The notes: a model not told the origin generated them from the sequence alone. 64,000 bases of DNA from Planctomycetota bacterium (GCA_029259915.1 JAJDED010000061.1:1-64000), one strand, 5' to 3'; shown: positions 34,805 through 44,708, counted from the first letter of the stretch. Numbers and translations are program-made.

Positions 34805-35041
34805 TTACCACGGCTCGGTTTCATCGAGGATCACCATATCGCCGTCGTCCAGTTCGCAGATGTGAAGTATCTCCAGTTCGATCGGCTGACCCGTATCGTG
34901 GTCTCGGACGATGCATGATGTGGTTTGCACGATGTCACCTTGGACCTCCGGTTCGTCCCGATGTTGAACTCTCTTTGCTTTATGGTCGATGATCCAATTG
35001 TGTTTGGTAATTTCTTGGGGTGTAAGTTTCTTGGTAGTCAT
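34805..35041 (-). CDS. Small acidic protein, unknown function
   Basis: 78 residues; AAGGAG lies 10 bases before the ATG at 35041, which supports it as a real gene. The sequence begins TTKKLTPQEITKHNWIIDHK and continues with a short beta-rich acidic part (IVRDHDTGQPIELEILHICELDDGDMVILDE). No family is recognised. It stands alone between small hairpins and the branched structure at 35129, which would be its 5' leader if transcription begins upstream. Confidence 0.6.
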   Translation of the reverse strand: MTTKKLTPQEITKHNWIIDHKAKRVQHRDEPEVQGDIVQTTSCIVRDHDTGQPIELEILHICELDDGDMVILDETEPW

Positions 35042-35128
35042 GGTTGGTGTCTCCTTGATGACCGTAATCGGCCTTTGCGGTCGTTGTCAAAAGTAAGTGT
35101 GAGCCTGCCGACGGCTCGACCCAGATGC

Positions 35129-35223
35129 AGCACGGCATAGTCAAGGTGGAGTCTTTTACTGGCCAAGTGGCCAGTAAAAGCAGCAGCGACGGCTCTGGCC
35201 GGAGCGGACCTTGACGACGTGCT
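35129..35223. other. Branched inverted-repeat structure (candidate structured RNA)
   Basis: An outer stem AGCACG (35129-35134)/CGTGCT (35218-35223) continues as GTCAAGGT (35140-35147)/ACCTTGAC (35208-35215). Inside are a perfect 13-bp hairpin (35153-35180, CTTTTACTGGCCA and its complement) and a small GCTC/GAGC hairpin (35192-35205). A further hairpin, GACCG/CGGTC, lies at about 35058-35080. This is a closed multi-branch fold of 95 bases just upstream of the 35041 gene. It could be a leader RNA, an independent small RNA, or a folded DNA site. Confidence 0.6.
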
Positions 35224-35476
35224 AGTCTGGGAAGAGACGGCGGTAGGCGACTGTTGGTAGGACAAGTATGTCGGCGTAATCGATGTGGAACAGACCTTCG
35301 GCATTCAAGTCTGGCGAGCAGTATGCTATTGAAAAAGGTGGTTCCTTATTCTCATGATTTACGGGTAGTTGACCTGCACGGTTGCCTCGGAGGGCGGATG
35401 CGTTTTCCGAGCCGGTGCCGTGCGTAGGTTTTTAGGCCCGGCGTTTTTCTTTGTCCTTTTTGAGAGGGGAAACGTC
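35224..35476. other. Intergenic region upstream of the DUF3768 gene
   Basis: No further structure or gene is evident. It should contain the promoter of the DUF3768 gene on the plus strand and possibly that of the 35041 gene on the minus strand. Confidence 0.3.
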
Positions 35477-36037
35477 ATGAGTGAGCGAACTTATCGGTTG
35501 GGTTGTCTGCATTGCGATCGTGATGATTGCGACTATGTTGGGGCTTTGCCGAAAGATTGGCATTTGGTTGAGGAGATCGCTCCCTGGGAAGAGGCTTGCC
35601 GCCCAGCACAAGGAGGCGAGGCAGGTGTCTTCGATTGGCAAACCCATTTGGGAGTCTGTCCAGCTTGTTGGTTAGAACAAGGGTATGAAGACCGAACATC
35701 GAAGTCGATTGCCGAACAGAACGACGAGTTCCGCTCGGCAATCTGTCGTGGTCAGCCGTCGCTAAAATATCCTGGTCGTATCGTGATGACTGTCGGAATT
35801 TCAGCTCTCAAACACGATTTGCCCCGCGTGCTCGAAAGAGTCGCTTCGTTTCAGAGCTTTACGGACGACAATGACGCTCATGGCGAGCATGATTTTGGAA
35901 GTTTTGATGACGGAGAGAATCGAATCTTCTGGAAAATCGATTACTACGACTCGGGATTGCAGTTTGGATCGGAGAATCCCTCGAATCCCGATGAGACGGT
36001 TCGAGTCTTGACGGTGATGCTCGCCGAGGAATACTGA
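35477..36037 (+). CDS. DUF3768 protein with N-terminal Cys-rich segment
   Basis: 186 residues from the ATG at 35477 (AGGGG eight bases upstream). The N-terminal 75 residues have paired Cys (GCLHCDRDDCDYVG and GVCPACW) suggesting a zinc-binding module. Residues 80-186 match DUF3768: GRIVMTVGISAL, VASFQSFTDDNDAHGEHDFG, RIFWKIDYYDSGLQFGSENPSNPDETVRVLTVMLAEEY in segments. DUF3768 proteins are frequent on plasmids and integrative elements of Alphaproteobacteria and have no known biochemical role. The gene is followed by an 8-bp GC-rich hairpin (36046-36078). Confidence 0.85.
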   Translation: MSERTYRLGCLHCDRDDCDYVGALPKDWHLVEEIAPWEEACRPAQGGEAGVFDWQTHLGVCPACWLEQGYEDRTSKSIAEQNDEFRSAICRGQPSLKYPGRIVMTVGISALKHDLPRVLERVASFQSFTDDNDAHGEHDFGSFDDGENRIFWKIDYYDSGLQFGSENPSNPDETVRVLTVMLAEEY

Positions 36038-36045
36038 GCGATTCA

Positions 36046-36078
36046 GAGCCGGTTGAAATATGGAAATGGCACCGGCTC
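36046..36078 (+). terminator. Hairpin after the DUF3768 gene
   Basis: GAGCCGGT (36046-36053) and ACCGGCTC (36071-36078) form a perfect 8-bp stem 9 bp past the stop codon, with a 17-base loop and no T run. A second perfect hairpin, GATAAG-cctt-CTTATC (36111-36126), probably ends the opposing defence operon. A DnaA-box match TTATCCACA lies at 36157-36165. Confidence 0.5.
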
Positions 36079-36167
36079 CGCCAAACTTCTCGAAATCACC
36101 AAGAATGCCCGATAAGCCTTCTTATCAGACACTATGATTCCGGGTAGTTAGGTCAGTTATCCACAAC

Positions 36168-38273
36168 CTAAGAATGGTTGCTTACCGCTTCTGATAGGTC
36201 GTCGAGAAACTCCGAGGCTGGCTCAACGCCGCTGACCATGAGAAAATCTCGTGCCCGTGTGCACGCGACGTAAAGTAGGTGCCTCTCCGTGTTGTAAACC
36301 TCTTCCAAATCAGCATCATCGCCAACGGCTGCGATGCGTTCTTGCAGCGGCAAGATTTCATCATCGCAAGCCATCACGACGACCGCTCGAAATTCCAGGC
36401 CCTTGGCCAGGTGCATGGCTAAGATAGTAACCGCCCCTTCGTGAGTTTCTACTGCGTGTTCGAGTTCGATACTCTCTAAGCCGCTATCCTCAATCGCTTT
36501 GCGTGCTCTGGAGAACTGTCCCGCAGTGCGAACAAAAACCGCAATCTGTTCAGGTAAGAAACCTTCTTGCACACGTTTACTTATCCACTGGCTCACATCG
36601 ATTGTTTCATCTTCCTGCGAATCGAAGACGTGAACTAAGGGCTCAGGCCCGTCGAAAGCGGAAATTGTCCCCTTTCGTTCCTCACGGTTGCCGTCTACGT
36701 CTGCCATCGCCGGTGGCAACAGTCTGTCTGCTTGAGAGCGGATTTGATGAGAAGTGCGGTAGTTGATTCGTAACGTGCGGGATCGCCCCCGAACGTCCAC
36801 GCCCAACGACTTCCAGGAAAACGGCGGCTGAAAGATTCGTTGTCCTAAGTCCCCAGCAAAGAAAAGGCCGTTTGGCTTCCCGCCACCCAAGACCGCCAAT
36901 AATCGCATCTCTGGAACGCCAATATCTTGAGCTTCATCTACGATGCAGAAATCAAACGGGAGTGACTCGCTGCTCTCCAGGTTTTCAGTAACGCGGGCTA
37001 ATAGTGACGCCTTGCTTAGTAAGCCACGCTCGGCGAGTGTCTGACGAACCGATTCAAAAATGTCCCATAAAGACTTTCGCTGTTGCTCGCCGAGTCGTGT
37101 CTTGCGCCCCAGCCGGGCGACATCGCGATAAGCCTCCCAAGTCTCTAGCTGCCAGGCGTCAACGACGTCATTCCACTCCGACCATAGAAATCTCGCTGAG
37201 AACTTTTGTGCTTCTTTACTGGCCGACACCTCCGCGAGGAGTTCTCGAATTAGTTCGTCCTCAGCGACTTGTGGCTGACCGATTCGCCCCGCATACAATC
37301 GGCGTCCCAAGTCACGCATCGAATAGACTTCGATGCGTTCGTACAACTTTGGGCGATTTCCCAACACTTGCCTGAGTTTGGCTTCGAGTGCTTTGGCAAG
37401 TGTGCTGCTGAACGTGGTGACCAGAATACGAGCGTCTTCATGCGTTTTCGCTAGGTGGGCTGCTCGATGGAGGGCGACCACCGTCTTGCCCGTTCCCGCC
37501 GAGCCCGCCACCCTCGCCGGACCGTTGTAGTCTCGCTCGACCAACTCACGCTGAGCCGGATGGAGGAACACCGTCCATTTTTCCCACGGGAAGTCGAGTG
37601 CTTGTTGCAATTCTTCCGCATCGGGCATAAGACGGAATCGGCGCAATGCATCGGGGTGCTCAAACGGACTGGCCGTCGCCGCGACTGGCTGCGGAATCGC
37701 TGGCGTGCCACCAGTCGCTAATTCGAGCAAAGCTTCGGTCGCCTCACGCGGAAGATGCTTGGCTAAATCGAAGAGCGATTCCTCATTGGCTAGGCGAACG
37801 TCATCGACCCAGTCTGTTGGCACACCATAGGCAAGTAATTCTTCTTCAGAGAGATTCTCAAACAGCAAAGGTTGCAGCGGAACCGGTTGCTCCACTTCGA
37901 CATATTTGGGAATCGTGATTTCCTTGACAGTCTCGCGAATCTCGACAAGTTGCGCCGCACCTGTCTTCGGATGCGTCTCAAGTTTGCGACGTTCTGCCCA
38001 ATGGTAGGCGGCGTCATGGTGGTCAACGTAGCAAAGCAGCAGGCTGGCAGCGGACTTGTGAACAATGAGCCGAATATCACGGCTTACCCGCACCGACCAA
38101 AAATTCTTGTCGCGAGCCTTATCGAGTTTGTGAAACTGCATCCCCGGATTAGCAGGGTTCAATTGCAGGTCAAACGCGGTTGTTTTGACTGCTTTTTGTT
38201 CATCGCCAGTGAGCTTGGCGAGGCTGTAAGTGAAGGTGTCGGCGATGCGGAATTGCATGTGAGTAATGTTCAC
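36168..38273 (-). CDS. UvrD-like SF1 helicase fused to an N-terminal RelE/ParE-like domain
   Basis: 701 residues. Residues 1-110 resemble a RelE/ParE toxin fold (FHKLDKARDKNFWSVRVSRD followed by IRLIVHKS and LLCYVDHHDAAYHWA). The helicase has motif I GSAGTGKTVVALHRAAHLA (about 255), motif II VDEAQDIG, GDLGQRIFQPPF, INYRTSHQIR, and the closing motifs LAKGLEFRAVVVMACDDE and LYVACTRARDFLMVSG. Fusions of a RelE-like module to UvrD-type helicases are widespread, and their role is thought to lie in DNA repair or phage defence. It is the last gene of the five-gene operon that starts at 48008, 14 bp from the KAP gene. Confidence 0.88.
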   Translation of the reverse strand: MNITHMQFRIADTFTYSLAKLTGDEQKAVKTTAFDLQLNPANPGMQFHKLDKARDKNFWSVRVSRDIRLIVHKSAASLLLCYVDHHDAAYHWAERRKLETHPKTGAAQLVEIRETVKEITIPKYVEVEQPVPLQPLLFENLSEEELLAYGVPTDWVDDVRLANEESLFDLAKHLPREATEALLELATGGTPAIPQPVAATASPFEHPDALRRFRLMPDAEELQQALDFPWEKWTVFLHPAQRELVERDYNGPARVAGSAGTGKTVVALHRAAHLAKTHEDARILVTTFSSTLAKALEAKLRQVLGNRPKLYERIEVYSMRDLGRRLYAGRIGQPQVAEDELIRELLAEVSASKEAQKFSARFLWSEWNDVVDAWQLETWEAYRDVARLGRKTRLGEQQRKSLWDIFESVRQTLAERGLLSKASLLARVTENLESSESLPFDFCIVDEAQDIGVPEMRLLAVLGGGKPNGLFFAGDLGQRIFQPPFSWKSLGVDVRGRSRTLRINYRTSHQIRSQADRLLPPAMADVDGNREERKGTISAFDGPEPLVHVFDSQEDETIDVSQWISKRVQEGFLPEQIAVFVRTAGQFSRARKAIEDSGLESIELEHAVETHEGAVTILAMHLAKGLEFRAVVVMACDDEILPLQERIAAVGDDADLEEVYNTERHLLYVACTRARDFLMVSGVEPASEFLDDLSEAVSNHS

Positions 38274-38287
38274 TAAAATTGTTGCTA

Positions 38288-41200
38288 TTAGCCTTCAGAG
38301 GGCGACGCATCGTCTTCCGAACCATCTGACTCCAACTCTTCAATGGTAATTTCAATCGCAAGTTTGTCTGCAAGTTGATTGATAAGATTTTGGGCATCGT
38401 CTTCCTGTGGGTTCGAAATGCAATCTCGGATTCGTGTCACAAATTCTTGGACTTTGTCATCCGAAGACGAAACTTCTACAAGTGCGGGCGCCTGTTCGAA
38501 AATATTCAAAAGCCATTTGAGCCCTCGGACACTTCTAGCACGAACAATCGGCGAAAAAAGTCTTGAAACTGTGCTGTCATTTGCTGCTAGTGTTGCAGCG
38601 ACACCAATCTCTTCGCCATACATTTGAAAAAATGCATCGTCTATGGCCCCATCAGCGGCAATAGCGATCGCCAGAACACGAGGCTGCAGTGAACTTCTTA
38701 CGCTTCCGTCAACAAGGTCGAGGACATCGCCCCAACGTCCGACCACAGCCTCTTCGGGAATATGTTGTCCCTTCACGACCGATTCGATGTGCTCTTCAAT
38801 TGCATCGGCGAAAGGCGTTGTTAGTGTTGGAGGCCTGTTCTTGTCAGCAAGATTCAGTGCTAGCCACACACATTCGGAAGTTCGGCTGAGATCACTTATC
38901 CATGCGCTCTTGACTAGGCCCTCTATGCCTGACTTGCACCAATCCAAGAACTCAGGAGTGTCATTCTCTTTCGATGTTAAGATTCTCCAATACAGTTCTG
39001 AATTATCTGGTAAAAACCCACCCTCAGAGTCAAGGATCGACTGACATAAGTTGTCTTCATCAGCAAGTCGCCCGAGCAATGCGTCAAAAACATTATCTTC
39101 TTCATCAGTTGTTAATGCATCGCGTATGTTCTGCCATCGCTTCGCAATCACTGCATTCGAAAAGAGGCGTGCGGGCGCCGTGCTCTCGGCTACAACTTTG
39201 AGGCATGAGCCAATTAGATTATCGCACTCTTTCCGAGAGTCAATAATATCAAATATAGAACCGAGTTCATCGTGTTCGTCTAGCAAGTCAACCAATTGAA
39301 CGGCAAGCTCTTCATCAGACGATTCAAGTAAGCCTATATACTGTTGGTGGCCCGCAGCCGAGTTCCCTACTCCTGGAGGCGCTGTGAGGTCGGGGGCTTG
39401 ACGAATCTGCGTGAGAATACACAGTGCTTTGCCTTCGCTATTTCCACTCGCGTTAGCCTGCTGAAGGTGGTGCATAATATGACCACCCTCCACAAGCGTC
39501 TTAATTGAGCTTTCTACTCCCTTCGCACCCTGCCTTCGTAAATGCCAAAGTCCTTCGAGCAACAAATGCATTTCATCGTGCTCAGCCCCAATTTCCGCAC
39601 GAAGCCGAGCATCGATCGCAGATACTACGGCGCTCCAATCGGACTTCATCGAACACGCATCTGTAACTCTAATGGTGCTGATACTATGTTGGTCGAATTC
39701 CCCATTGCCCACCGCTCCTTGAATCGCTGTCGATACGTCATCAAACTTTACCTTGGGACGTATGCGGTTCCAGTGTGTGCTTGTACTTGGGGTTTTACAA
39801 AAGGTGTCACATACAGTGACCCACTCATCAACATCAACTGGTAGCACAGTCGTCGCCGGAATAGCGGAGTCATGTTTTAGATTTTCCAATTTGTCAAATA
39901 CTATCATCAACGCAGATGCAAGTTGTTCAACAGCTACGGTCTCTTTATCCTTCCCACCGGCCTGGGCAGTTGCCTGTACAGACTTTCCTACTTGTTCTGA
40001 AAAAGTGTCTGAGTTTTGTAGCTCACAAAGCGCTGCGATGCCTTCCGCCATTCCCTCATCGAACGGGTCCCATTTTTCAATTGCCTGCCCAGCCTTGCGT
40101 AGACCATCTAGAACCGATTTTGCTTCTGGTCGGGTATCCTCCAAGATTGCTGCACCTAACAGGCAGTTTGCCGCCGCAGCAATCGACGCTGGATCTGAGT
40201 CGTACAGCTTCGTATATGCGACGCTTTCGAGAACAGCCCAAAACCCTTCTCTGTGACGCTCATTCAAGTCCTTCAATCTGCTAGAGTCCTTGCTTCTCAA
40301 GCAATCCAACACACCATCGGACAAGAGAAGCTCCATTCCCTTATCCGCCTGGGTGTTGAAACTGAGACCAGCTAAACTTTGCGTAAGCTCTTCACCTAAC
40401 AAGCGTACTGCGTCAGTAGACGGGAAGTTTTCGCCCCGAAGTTTATCGATAAGCGACATATGCTTTCGATTCTGGAGCACATAATAGGCAACGTGGCCTA
40501 GCGGAAATTCATGCTGCCACTGTCGGTGAATCGCTCCTATTTGATTTACATAGAGTTTGATCTCTCTCGGGGTTGGCAGCAGCCTATGTGTATTACGTTC
40601 GTTTTCATAAATTCGATAGAGTATGTGTTGGTCGTCTGCATGACTTGGCAGTGCTTCTTCGATCAGTGAATACAGATATGCTTTCCAGTCAGACAAAACG
40701 GGGGGAGGAACTCGAAACCGAATCTGAAAACTCTTGTCAAGAAACGACTCAGAGACATTGGCGTCGCCGGAATCGGAGATGTCATCGGCATACCTTGAGC
40801 CCCATAATTTGCGTAATCCAGCGGGGTCGTAAGGGGCTAGTATCCATATTTGAGTAAACCATGCCTCAGTGTTACCAGATCGTTCTTGCAAAAAAGTTTG
40901 TAGAGTGGACCAAATTGCTAGGGCATCTTCCGGCTCAACGCGGTCTAGATTATCAACAACTAGCAATATTCGGCGGCTCGAATCACTTCCCAGTGAGTCA
41001 CTCATTGCCTCCGTAAAAAAGTCTTCAAATTCGATCGATGTCGGGTTGGAGGACTCAATAGTATCTGTATAAGTCTCTTGGATAGCTTTGCTGAATAAGA
41101 AAGACCAGTTTGAAGGTGGTGCTTCTTCCTTTACTTCATTTTTCCGCGCCTTAGGGTCATGAACTGGTTTGCCAAAGTAGCTATAGAAAGGCAGACAAAC

Positions 41201-41836
41201 CCACTTGTAGAATGTCCGCCATATCGAGCGGCATATGATTCTGACAAGATTGCAGGCAAGCACTAGGAATGGCGCAATCAGACAAATTGCCCCAACGATC
41301 CCAGCGATAGTTGGCGATGAATATGCCTGCTCAACACCCGTCCGTAAAACAGCGGCTAGCAATGTTGTTCCGATTGGAACAAGCAGGATCGATATGGCGA
41401 GCGCAACACCTAAAGGTGTAGGTTTGGGGGTGATTCGAGTGGATGTTTCCTTTCGGCGTTTGGCGAGTCCTTGAAGTATCTTGTTCCATTTGAGCTGGTC
41501 GAGAAGCCAATCGTTTGATTGAAGAGTTCTAATGATCGTCTCAAGGTAAGACCGGCGGAGGGGGTCCCCTTCGTGTGCCCAAGCATCGAACGGCACAACA
41601 AGGAAGCTTGAGTTGTCAGTGAGAGAATTCCGCACAAACTTTACGACTGTAGATTTCCCTGACCCCCACCCGCCCTCAAGGCCGATGGCTTTTCCACCTA
41701 GTTCTTCAGGTGATGAAACTAATTCTACTATTGCATCAGCGACTCTTTGATGCGGCCCGAACGCATCGTTTTCCGCCGGAGAATCTTCCAGAAGAATTGT
41801 GCGGCATTGTGAGTTAGCTTGTTTCATTTTAGTCAC
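38288..41836 (-). CDS. KAP-family P-loop NTPase, membrane-associated
   Basis: 1182 residues. The Walker A GLEGGWGSGKSTVVKFV lies near residue 50 and the Walker B ILLVVDNLDRVEPEDALAIW near 290, both diagnostic for the KAP (Kidins220/PifA) family. Between them are two or three hydrophobic segments (VALAISILLVPIGTTLLAAV and IVGAICLIAPFLVLACNL), a typical insertion that anchors KAP NTPases to the inner membrane. The C-terminal 700 residues are helical repeats without a known motif. PifA of plasmid F, a family member, causes phage exclusion. The position between the Mod and helicase genes (36 and 14 bp) supports a defence role in one operon. Confidence 0.88.
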   Translation of the reverse strand: MTKMKQANSQCRTILLEDSPAENDAFGPHQRVADAIVELVSSPEELGGKAIGLEGGWGSGKSTVVKFVRNSLTDNSSFLVVPFDAWAHEGDPLRRSYLETIIRTLQSNDWLLDQLKWNKILQGLAKRRKETSTRITPKPTPLGVALAISILLVPIGTTLLAAVLRTGVEQAYSSPTIAGIVGAICLIAPFLVLACNLVRIICRSIWRTFYKWVCLPFYSYFGKPVHDPKARKNEVKEEAPPSNWSFLFSKAIQETYTDTIESSNPTSIEFEDFFTEAMSDSLGSDSSRRILLVVDNLDRVEPEDALAIWSTLQTFLQERSGNTEAWFTQIWILAPYDPAGLRKLWGSRYADDISDSGDANVSESFLDKSFQIRFRVPPPVLSDWKAYLYSLIEEALPSHADDQHILYRIYENERNTHRLLPTPREIKLYVNQIGAIHRQWQHEFPLGHVAYYVLQNRKHMSLIDKLRGENFPSTDAVRLLGEELTQSLAGLSFNTQADKGMELLLSDGVLDCLRSKDSSRLKDLNERHREGFWAVLESVAYTKLYDSDPASIAAAANCLLGAAILEDTRPEAKSVLDGLRKAGQAIEKWDPFDEGMAEGIAALCELQNSDTFSEQVGKSVQATAQAGGKDKETVAVEQLASALMIVFDKLENLKHDSAIPATTVLPVDVDEWVTVCDTFCKTPSTSTHWNRIRPKVKFDDVSTAIQGAVGNGEFDQHSISTIRVTDACSMKSDWSAVVSAIDARLRAEIGAEHDEMHLLLEGLWHLRRQGAKGVESSIKTLVEGGHIMHHLQQANASGNSEGKALCILTQIRQAPDLTAPPGVGNSAAGHQQYIGLLESSDEELAVQLVDLLDEHDELGSIFDIIDSRKECDNLIGSCLKVVAESTAPARLFSNAVIAKRWQNIRDALTTDEEDNVFDALLGRLADEDNLCQSILDSEGGFLPDNSELYWRILTSKENDTPEFLDWCKSGIEGLVKSAWISDLSRTSECVWLALNLADKNRPPTLTTPFADAIEEHIESVVKGQHIPEEAVVGRWGDVLDLVDGSVRSSLQPRVLAIAIAADGAIDDAFFQMYGEEIGVAATLAANDSTVSRLFSPIVRARSVRGLKWLLNIFEQAPALVEVSSSDDKVQEFVTRIRDCISNPQEDDAQNLINQLADKLAIEITIEELESDGSEDDASPSEG

Positions 41837-41872
41837 CGTGCTTCAACTTCTCATTGATGTACATACCAGTTG

Positions 41873-44686
41873 TTACTCCACCCGAAACACTTTCATCACC
41901 TCGTCGCCGAGGTGGTTGATTACTTTTACTGCGATTCTCCCGCTTACCGGTTTGTCGAAGGAACGAGATGTGTCGCTGTTTAGGGTTGCCCAGGCTTCTT
42001 CGTTGATTTCGGCTTTGAGAGTTGTTTTCAGACTCTTGTAAGGGTCGTTTGCACCGAGGAAGTAGGCGTGCCTCACAAAAAAGCTTTCTTCGTTGTAGTC
42101 GGTGTCGATGAACCAACAAGCGATGCCTTCGGCTCCGTCGCTGCGGACTTCACCCGTGTTGGGATGGAAAACATCGACGCCGTTGATTTTTACTTCGATT
42201 TTTCCACCATCAACTTCGTTGATATCGATATCGGGTTCGCCGAAAATGACGAACAGGTTTGCCTTGTCAGTCTTCTTGAGGTCTTCGCCCATGTGCAGGT
42301 CGGCGTTCATGCGGGCCTTGAGCACGGGAACGCGGCCAAGCTTGTCGAACTCAGACGAATGAGCGTCGTAGTTGAACGCACAAGCGATCAACACCTCGAA
42401 ACCAGCGTCGCCCGCTTCGCGTGCAGCAGCCACCAAATCGGGACGGCTGACAGTGCCGAATTCAGGGCCGATGAAGATGCCCGCACGCTTTTCGTCTTCC
42501 CCTTCGGTGTAGTGACCTTCGCCACAAACAAAATGCCCGGGCCAAGGCACGATAGAGGAAAACTCGATTTTGTCTTCTTTGTGGGCTTGCTGAACACCCG
42601 CTGTTTTGAGGTTGTCGAGAATCATTTCGACGAAACCGACTTCGTCACCCGCCTCGGGCTTCGACAACTTTTGGGAATCGATTAGCTCATCGTCTTCCCC
42701 GACGGCAAGCACTCGGTGCGGCGAAATACTCTCGACGGTAAAAGGCCCCGCGACACGGACCTTTTTCTTATCCTCGTACGGCTTGTCGTAAAGGTATTCA
42801 AAGTCGGTTTTCGCAGTAATCGAAGCGTCAATTTCCTTCTGCCGAGAAATCAGCTGCCCCCACCAATCTGCGTGGAACTTCTTCGCTTCCTTAGACCACT
42901 CTTCTTCAGCTTCGCGAGGAATTTCCCATTCCTCCCACTTCTGCTTGACTGCCTTGTTGAGTTTCTCGCGAAGCAGTTCGAGTTCCTTTTGATACTGCTC
43001 CCAAATGACGTCGATTTCAGAATTGTTAGCGATCGATTTGAGCGTAATGTGCGGTACGCGCTCGTAAACGAATCCCTGCCGAATATTGTTATGCGTATTA
43101 GCTATACTTGGCTCTGACTGGGTTACTTCCGCCTCTTTCTCTTGTCCTGCTTTACTGTCGGACAGCAAGAAATAAGGATAGCGAGCCCCCATAATCCGAG
43201 AACGTGCCAAAGCAAGTGCAACGCGAGAAGTATCGATTGTAATCCATCGACGCCCCCACTGTTCGGCGACGTAAGCGGTTGTTCCGGAGCCGCAAGTTGG
43301 GTCGAGAATCAAGTCACCGGGGTCCGATGCCATCAACATGCAACGCTGGGCCACTTTAGCACTGGTTTGTACAACGTAGACCTTATTCTCTGATCTACTG
43401 CTAAAGAGAACATCGTCCCACCAGTTCCCTAGTAGTGTAACTGGGAAGTCGTTGACGAATCGTACATACGAAAGCTGTTTCCCGCGAGGTTCAAGTCTCC
43501 TTGCTTTATGGAGATTAGCCAAACCAGCAAGCGTAGTTTTCCAATGTGAATTCGAATTCGGCTTAAACGACCTTCCGAACACTTCGAATGGGGTAGAAAG
43601 AGCCTTAGACGAACCGCTTGAGATGATGTCGCTCTGCCTATAGAACTTTGAACCATTTTCGACAAAGTCCGACAAACGCTTTCTTTCTTTCGAATTCAGA
43701 GAACGCCGATCTCCGTTCACAAGTTCTACACGGCGATACTCTGTTTGTTCTTCAAGAATTTTCTCTTTGTAAGGTTGTCTGTATTTAACTTGCTTGATGT
43801 CCTTTGCGTACCACAGCACATAGTCAAACAGACCACCAATAACATTTGTTTTCGCTTCGGGACTACTCACGGCGGCTACTTTTAGAAATCCTATTTGAGA
43901 AGCACAGTTCGTCTCTCCAAATATCTCGTCGAGTAATGGTCTTACTCGATGAACATTTTCATCACCTATCTGCACGAAGATCGAGCCGCTATCCGCCAGT
44001 AGGTCTCTTGCAACTGTCAGGCGGTCCCGTAAATAAGTGAGATACGAATGAATCCCATCCCGCCACGTATCGCGGAAAGCCTTCACTTGCTCCGGTTCAC
44101 GGGTAATGTGGTCGGCCTTGCCGTCTTTCACATCGCGGCTAGTCGTTGACCATTGAAAGTTCGAATTGAACTTAATCCCATAAGGAGGGTCTAGGTAAAT
44201 ACATTGAACCTGACCGCGTAAGCCTTCCCGCTCAGCGAGCGACGCCATTACTTGCAGGCTGTCGCCGAGGATCATGCGGTTGGTCCAGTTGGCATCGTGC
44301 TGATAGAACTCGGTGCTGCGAGCTTCATCGGGCAAACCATTGAAGTCCGAAAACAAATCCATTTGCGGATCGGCATCCTTTTCTTGCACTTCCGTTCGGC
44401 GCAGCAAATCGTCGATGAGGACCTTCGGTTTCACTTTTTCCTGGATGTAGAGCGGTGGTGCATGGACCACCAAGTCCGACCAATCCTGCTCGTCCTTGCC
44501 ACGCCAAACAAGTTGCGGATCAAGATCGAGATTGCGACGCTCGTAAGCGACGGCGATCGGACTCTTCTGCTGCTGGTCCATCACCGACTGCAATTCAGCA
44601 GTCGGGATGTTCCGCCGCGAAGCTTCCTCGTGCCGTAAGGCCTCGACTTCCTTCTTTGGTTTTTTCTTTGTGGCTCGTTTTGCCAT
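41873..44686 (-). CDS. mod: Type III-like DNA methyltransferase (Mod, beta class)
   Basis: 937 residues. Motif IV DPPYGIKF (about 177) precedes the AdoMet motif LILDPTCGSGTTAYVAEQWG (about 455), the order of beta-class N6-adenine or N4-cytosine amino-methyltransferases such as type III Mod proteins. The region between is the target-recognition domain. The C-terminal 300 residues (FVCGEGHYTEGEDEKRAGIFIGPEFG ... VMKVFRVE) exceed the usual Mod length of about 650 and may contact the partner. The gene lies 22 bp downstream of res. The order res-mod is reversed relative to classical type III systems. Together they should recognise, methylate and cleave DNA. Confidence 0.9.
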   Translation of the reverse strand: MAKRATKKKPKKEVEALRHEEASRRNIPTAELQSVMDQQQKSPIAVAYERRNLDLDPQLVWRGKDEQDWSDLVVHAPPLYIQEKVKPKVLIDDLLRRTEVQEKDADPQMDLFSDFNGLPDEARSTEFYQHDANWTNRMILGDSLQVMASLAEREGLRGQVQCIYLDPPYGIKFNSNFQWSTTSRDVKDGKADHITREPEQVKAFRDTWRDGIHSYLTYLRDRLTVARDLLADSGSIFVQIGDENVHRVRPLLDEIFGETNCASQIGFLKVAAVSSPEAKTNVIGGLFDYVLWYAKDIKQVKYRQPYKEKILEEQTEYRRVELVNGDRRSLNSKERKRLSDFVENGSKFYRQSDIISSGSSKALSTPFEVFGRSFKPNSNSHWKTTLAGLANLHKARRLEPRGKQLSYVRFVNDFPVTLLGNWWDDVLFSSRSENKVYVVQTSAKVAQRCMLMASDPGDLILDPTCGSGTTAYVAEQWGRRWITIDTSRVALALARSRIMGARYPYFLLSDSKAGQEKEAEVTQSEPSIANTHNNIRQGFVYERVPHITLKSIANNSEIDVIWEQYQKELELLREKLNKAVKQKWEEWEIPREAEEEWSKEAKKFHADWWGQLISRQKEIDASITAKTDFEYLYDKPYEDKKKVRVAGPFTVESISPHRVLAVGEDDELIDSQKLSKPEAGDEVGFVEMILDNLKTAGVQQAHKEDKIEFSSIVPWPGHFVCGEGHYTEGEDEKRAGIFIGPEFGTVSRPDLVAAAREAGDAGFEVLIACAFNYDAHSSEFDKLGRVPVLKARMNADLHMGEDLKKTDKANLFVIFGEPDIDINEVDGGKIEVKINGVDVFHPNTGEVRSDGAEGIACWFIDTDYNEESFFVRHAYFLGANDPYKSLKTTLKAEINEEAWATLNSDTSRSFDKPVSGRIAVKVINHLGDEVMKVFRVE

Positions 44687-44708
44687 GCTGTTTCCTTACC
44701 GTCGCTTG

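Noticed and set aside
35038-35304. 88-codon minus-strand reading frame
   Set aside because: It overlaps the start of the 34805-35041 gene and consists mostly of the branched inverted-repeat structure; composition (Ser/Thr/Arg/Ala runs) is not protein-like.
36157-36165. DnaA-box match as a second replication origin
   Set aside because: A single 9-mer without iterons, AT-rich stretch or initiator gene nearby; chance match or minor site.
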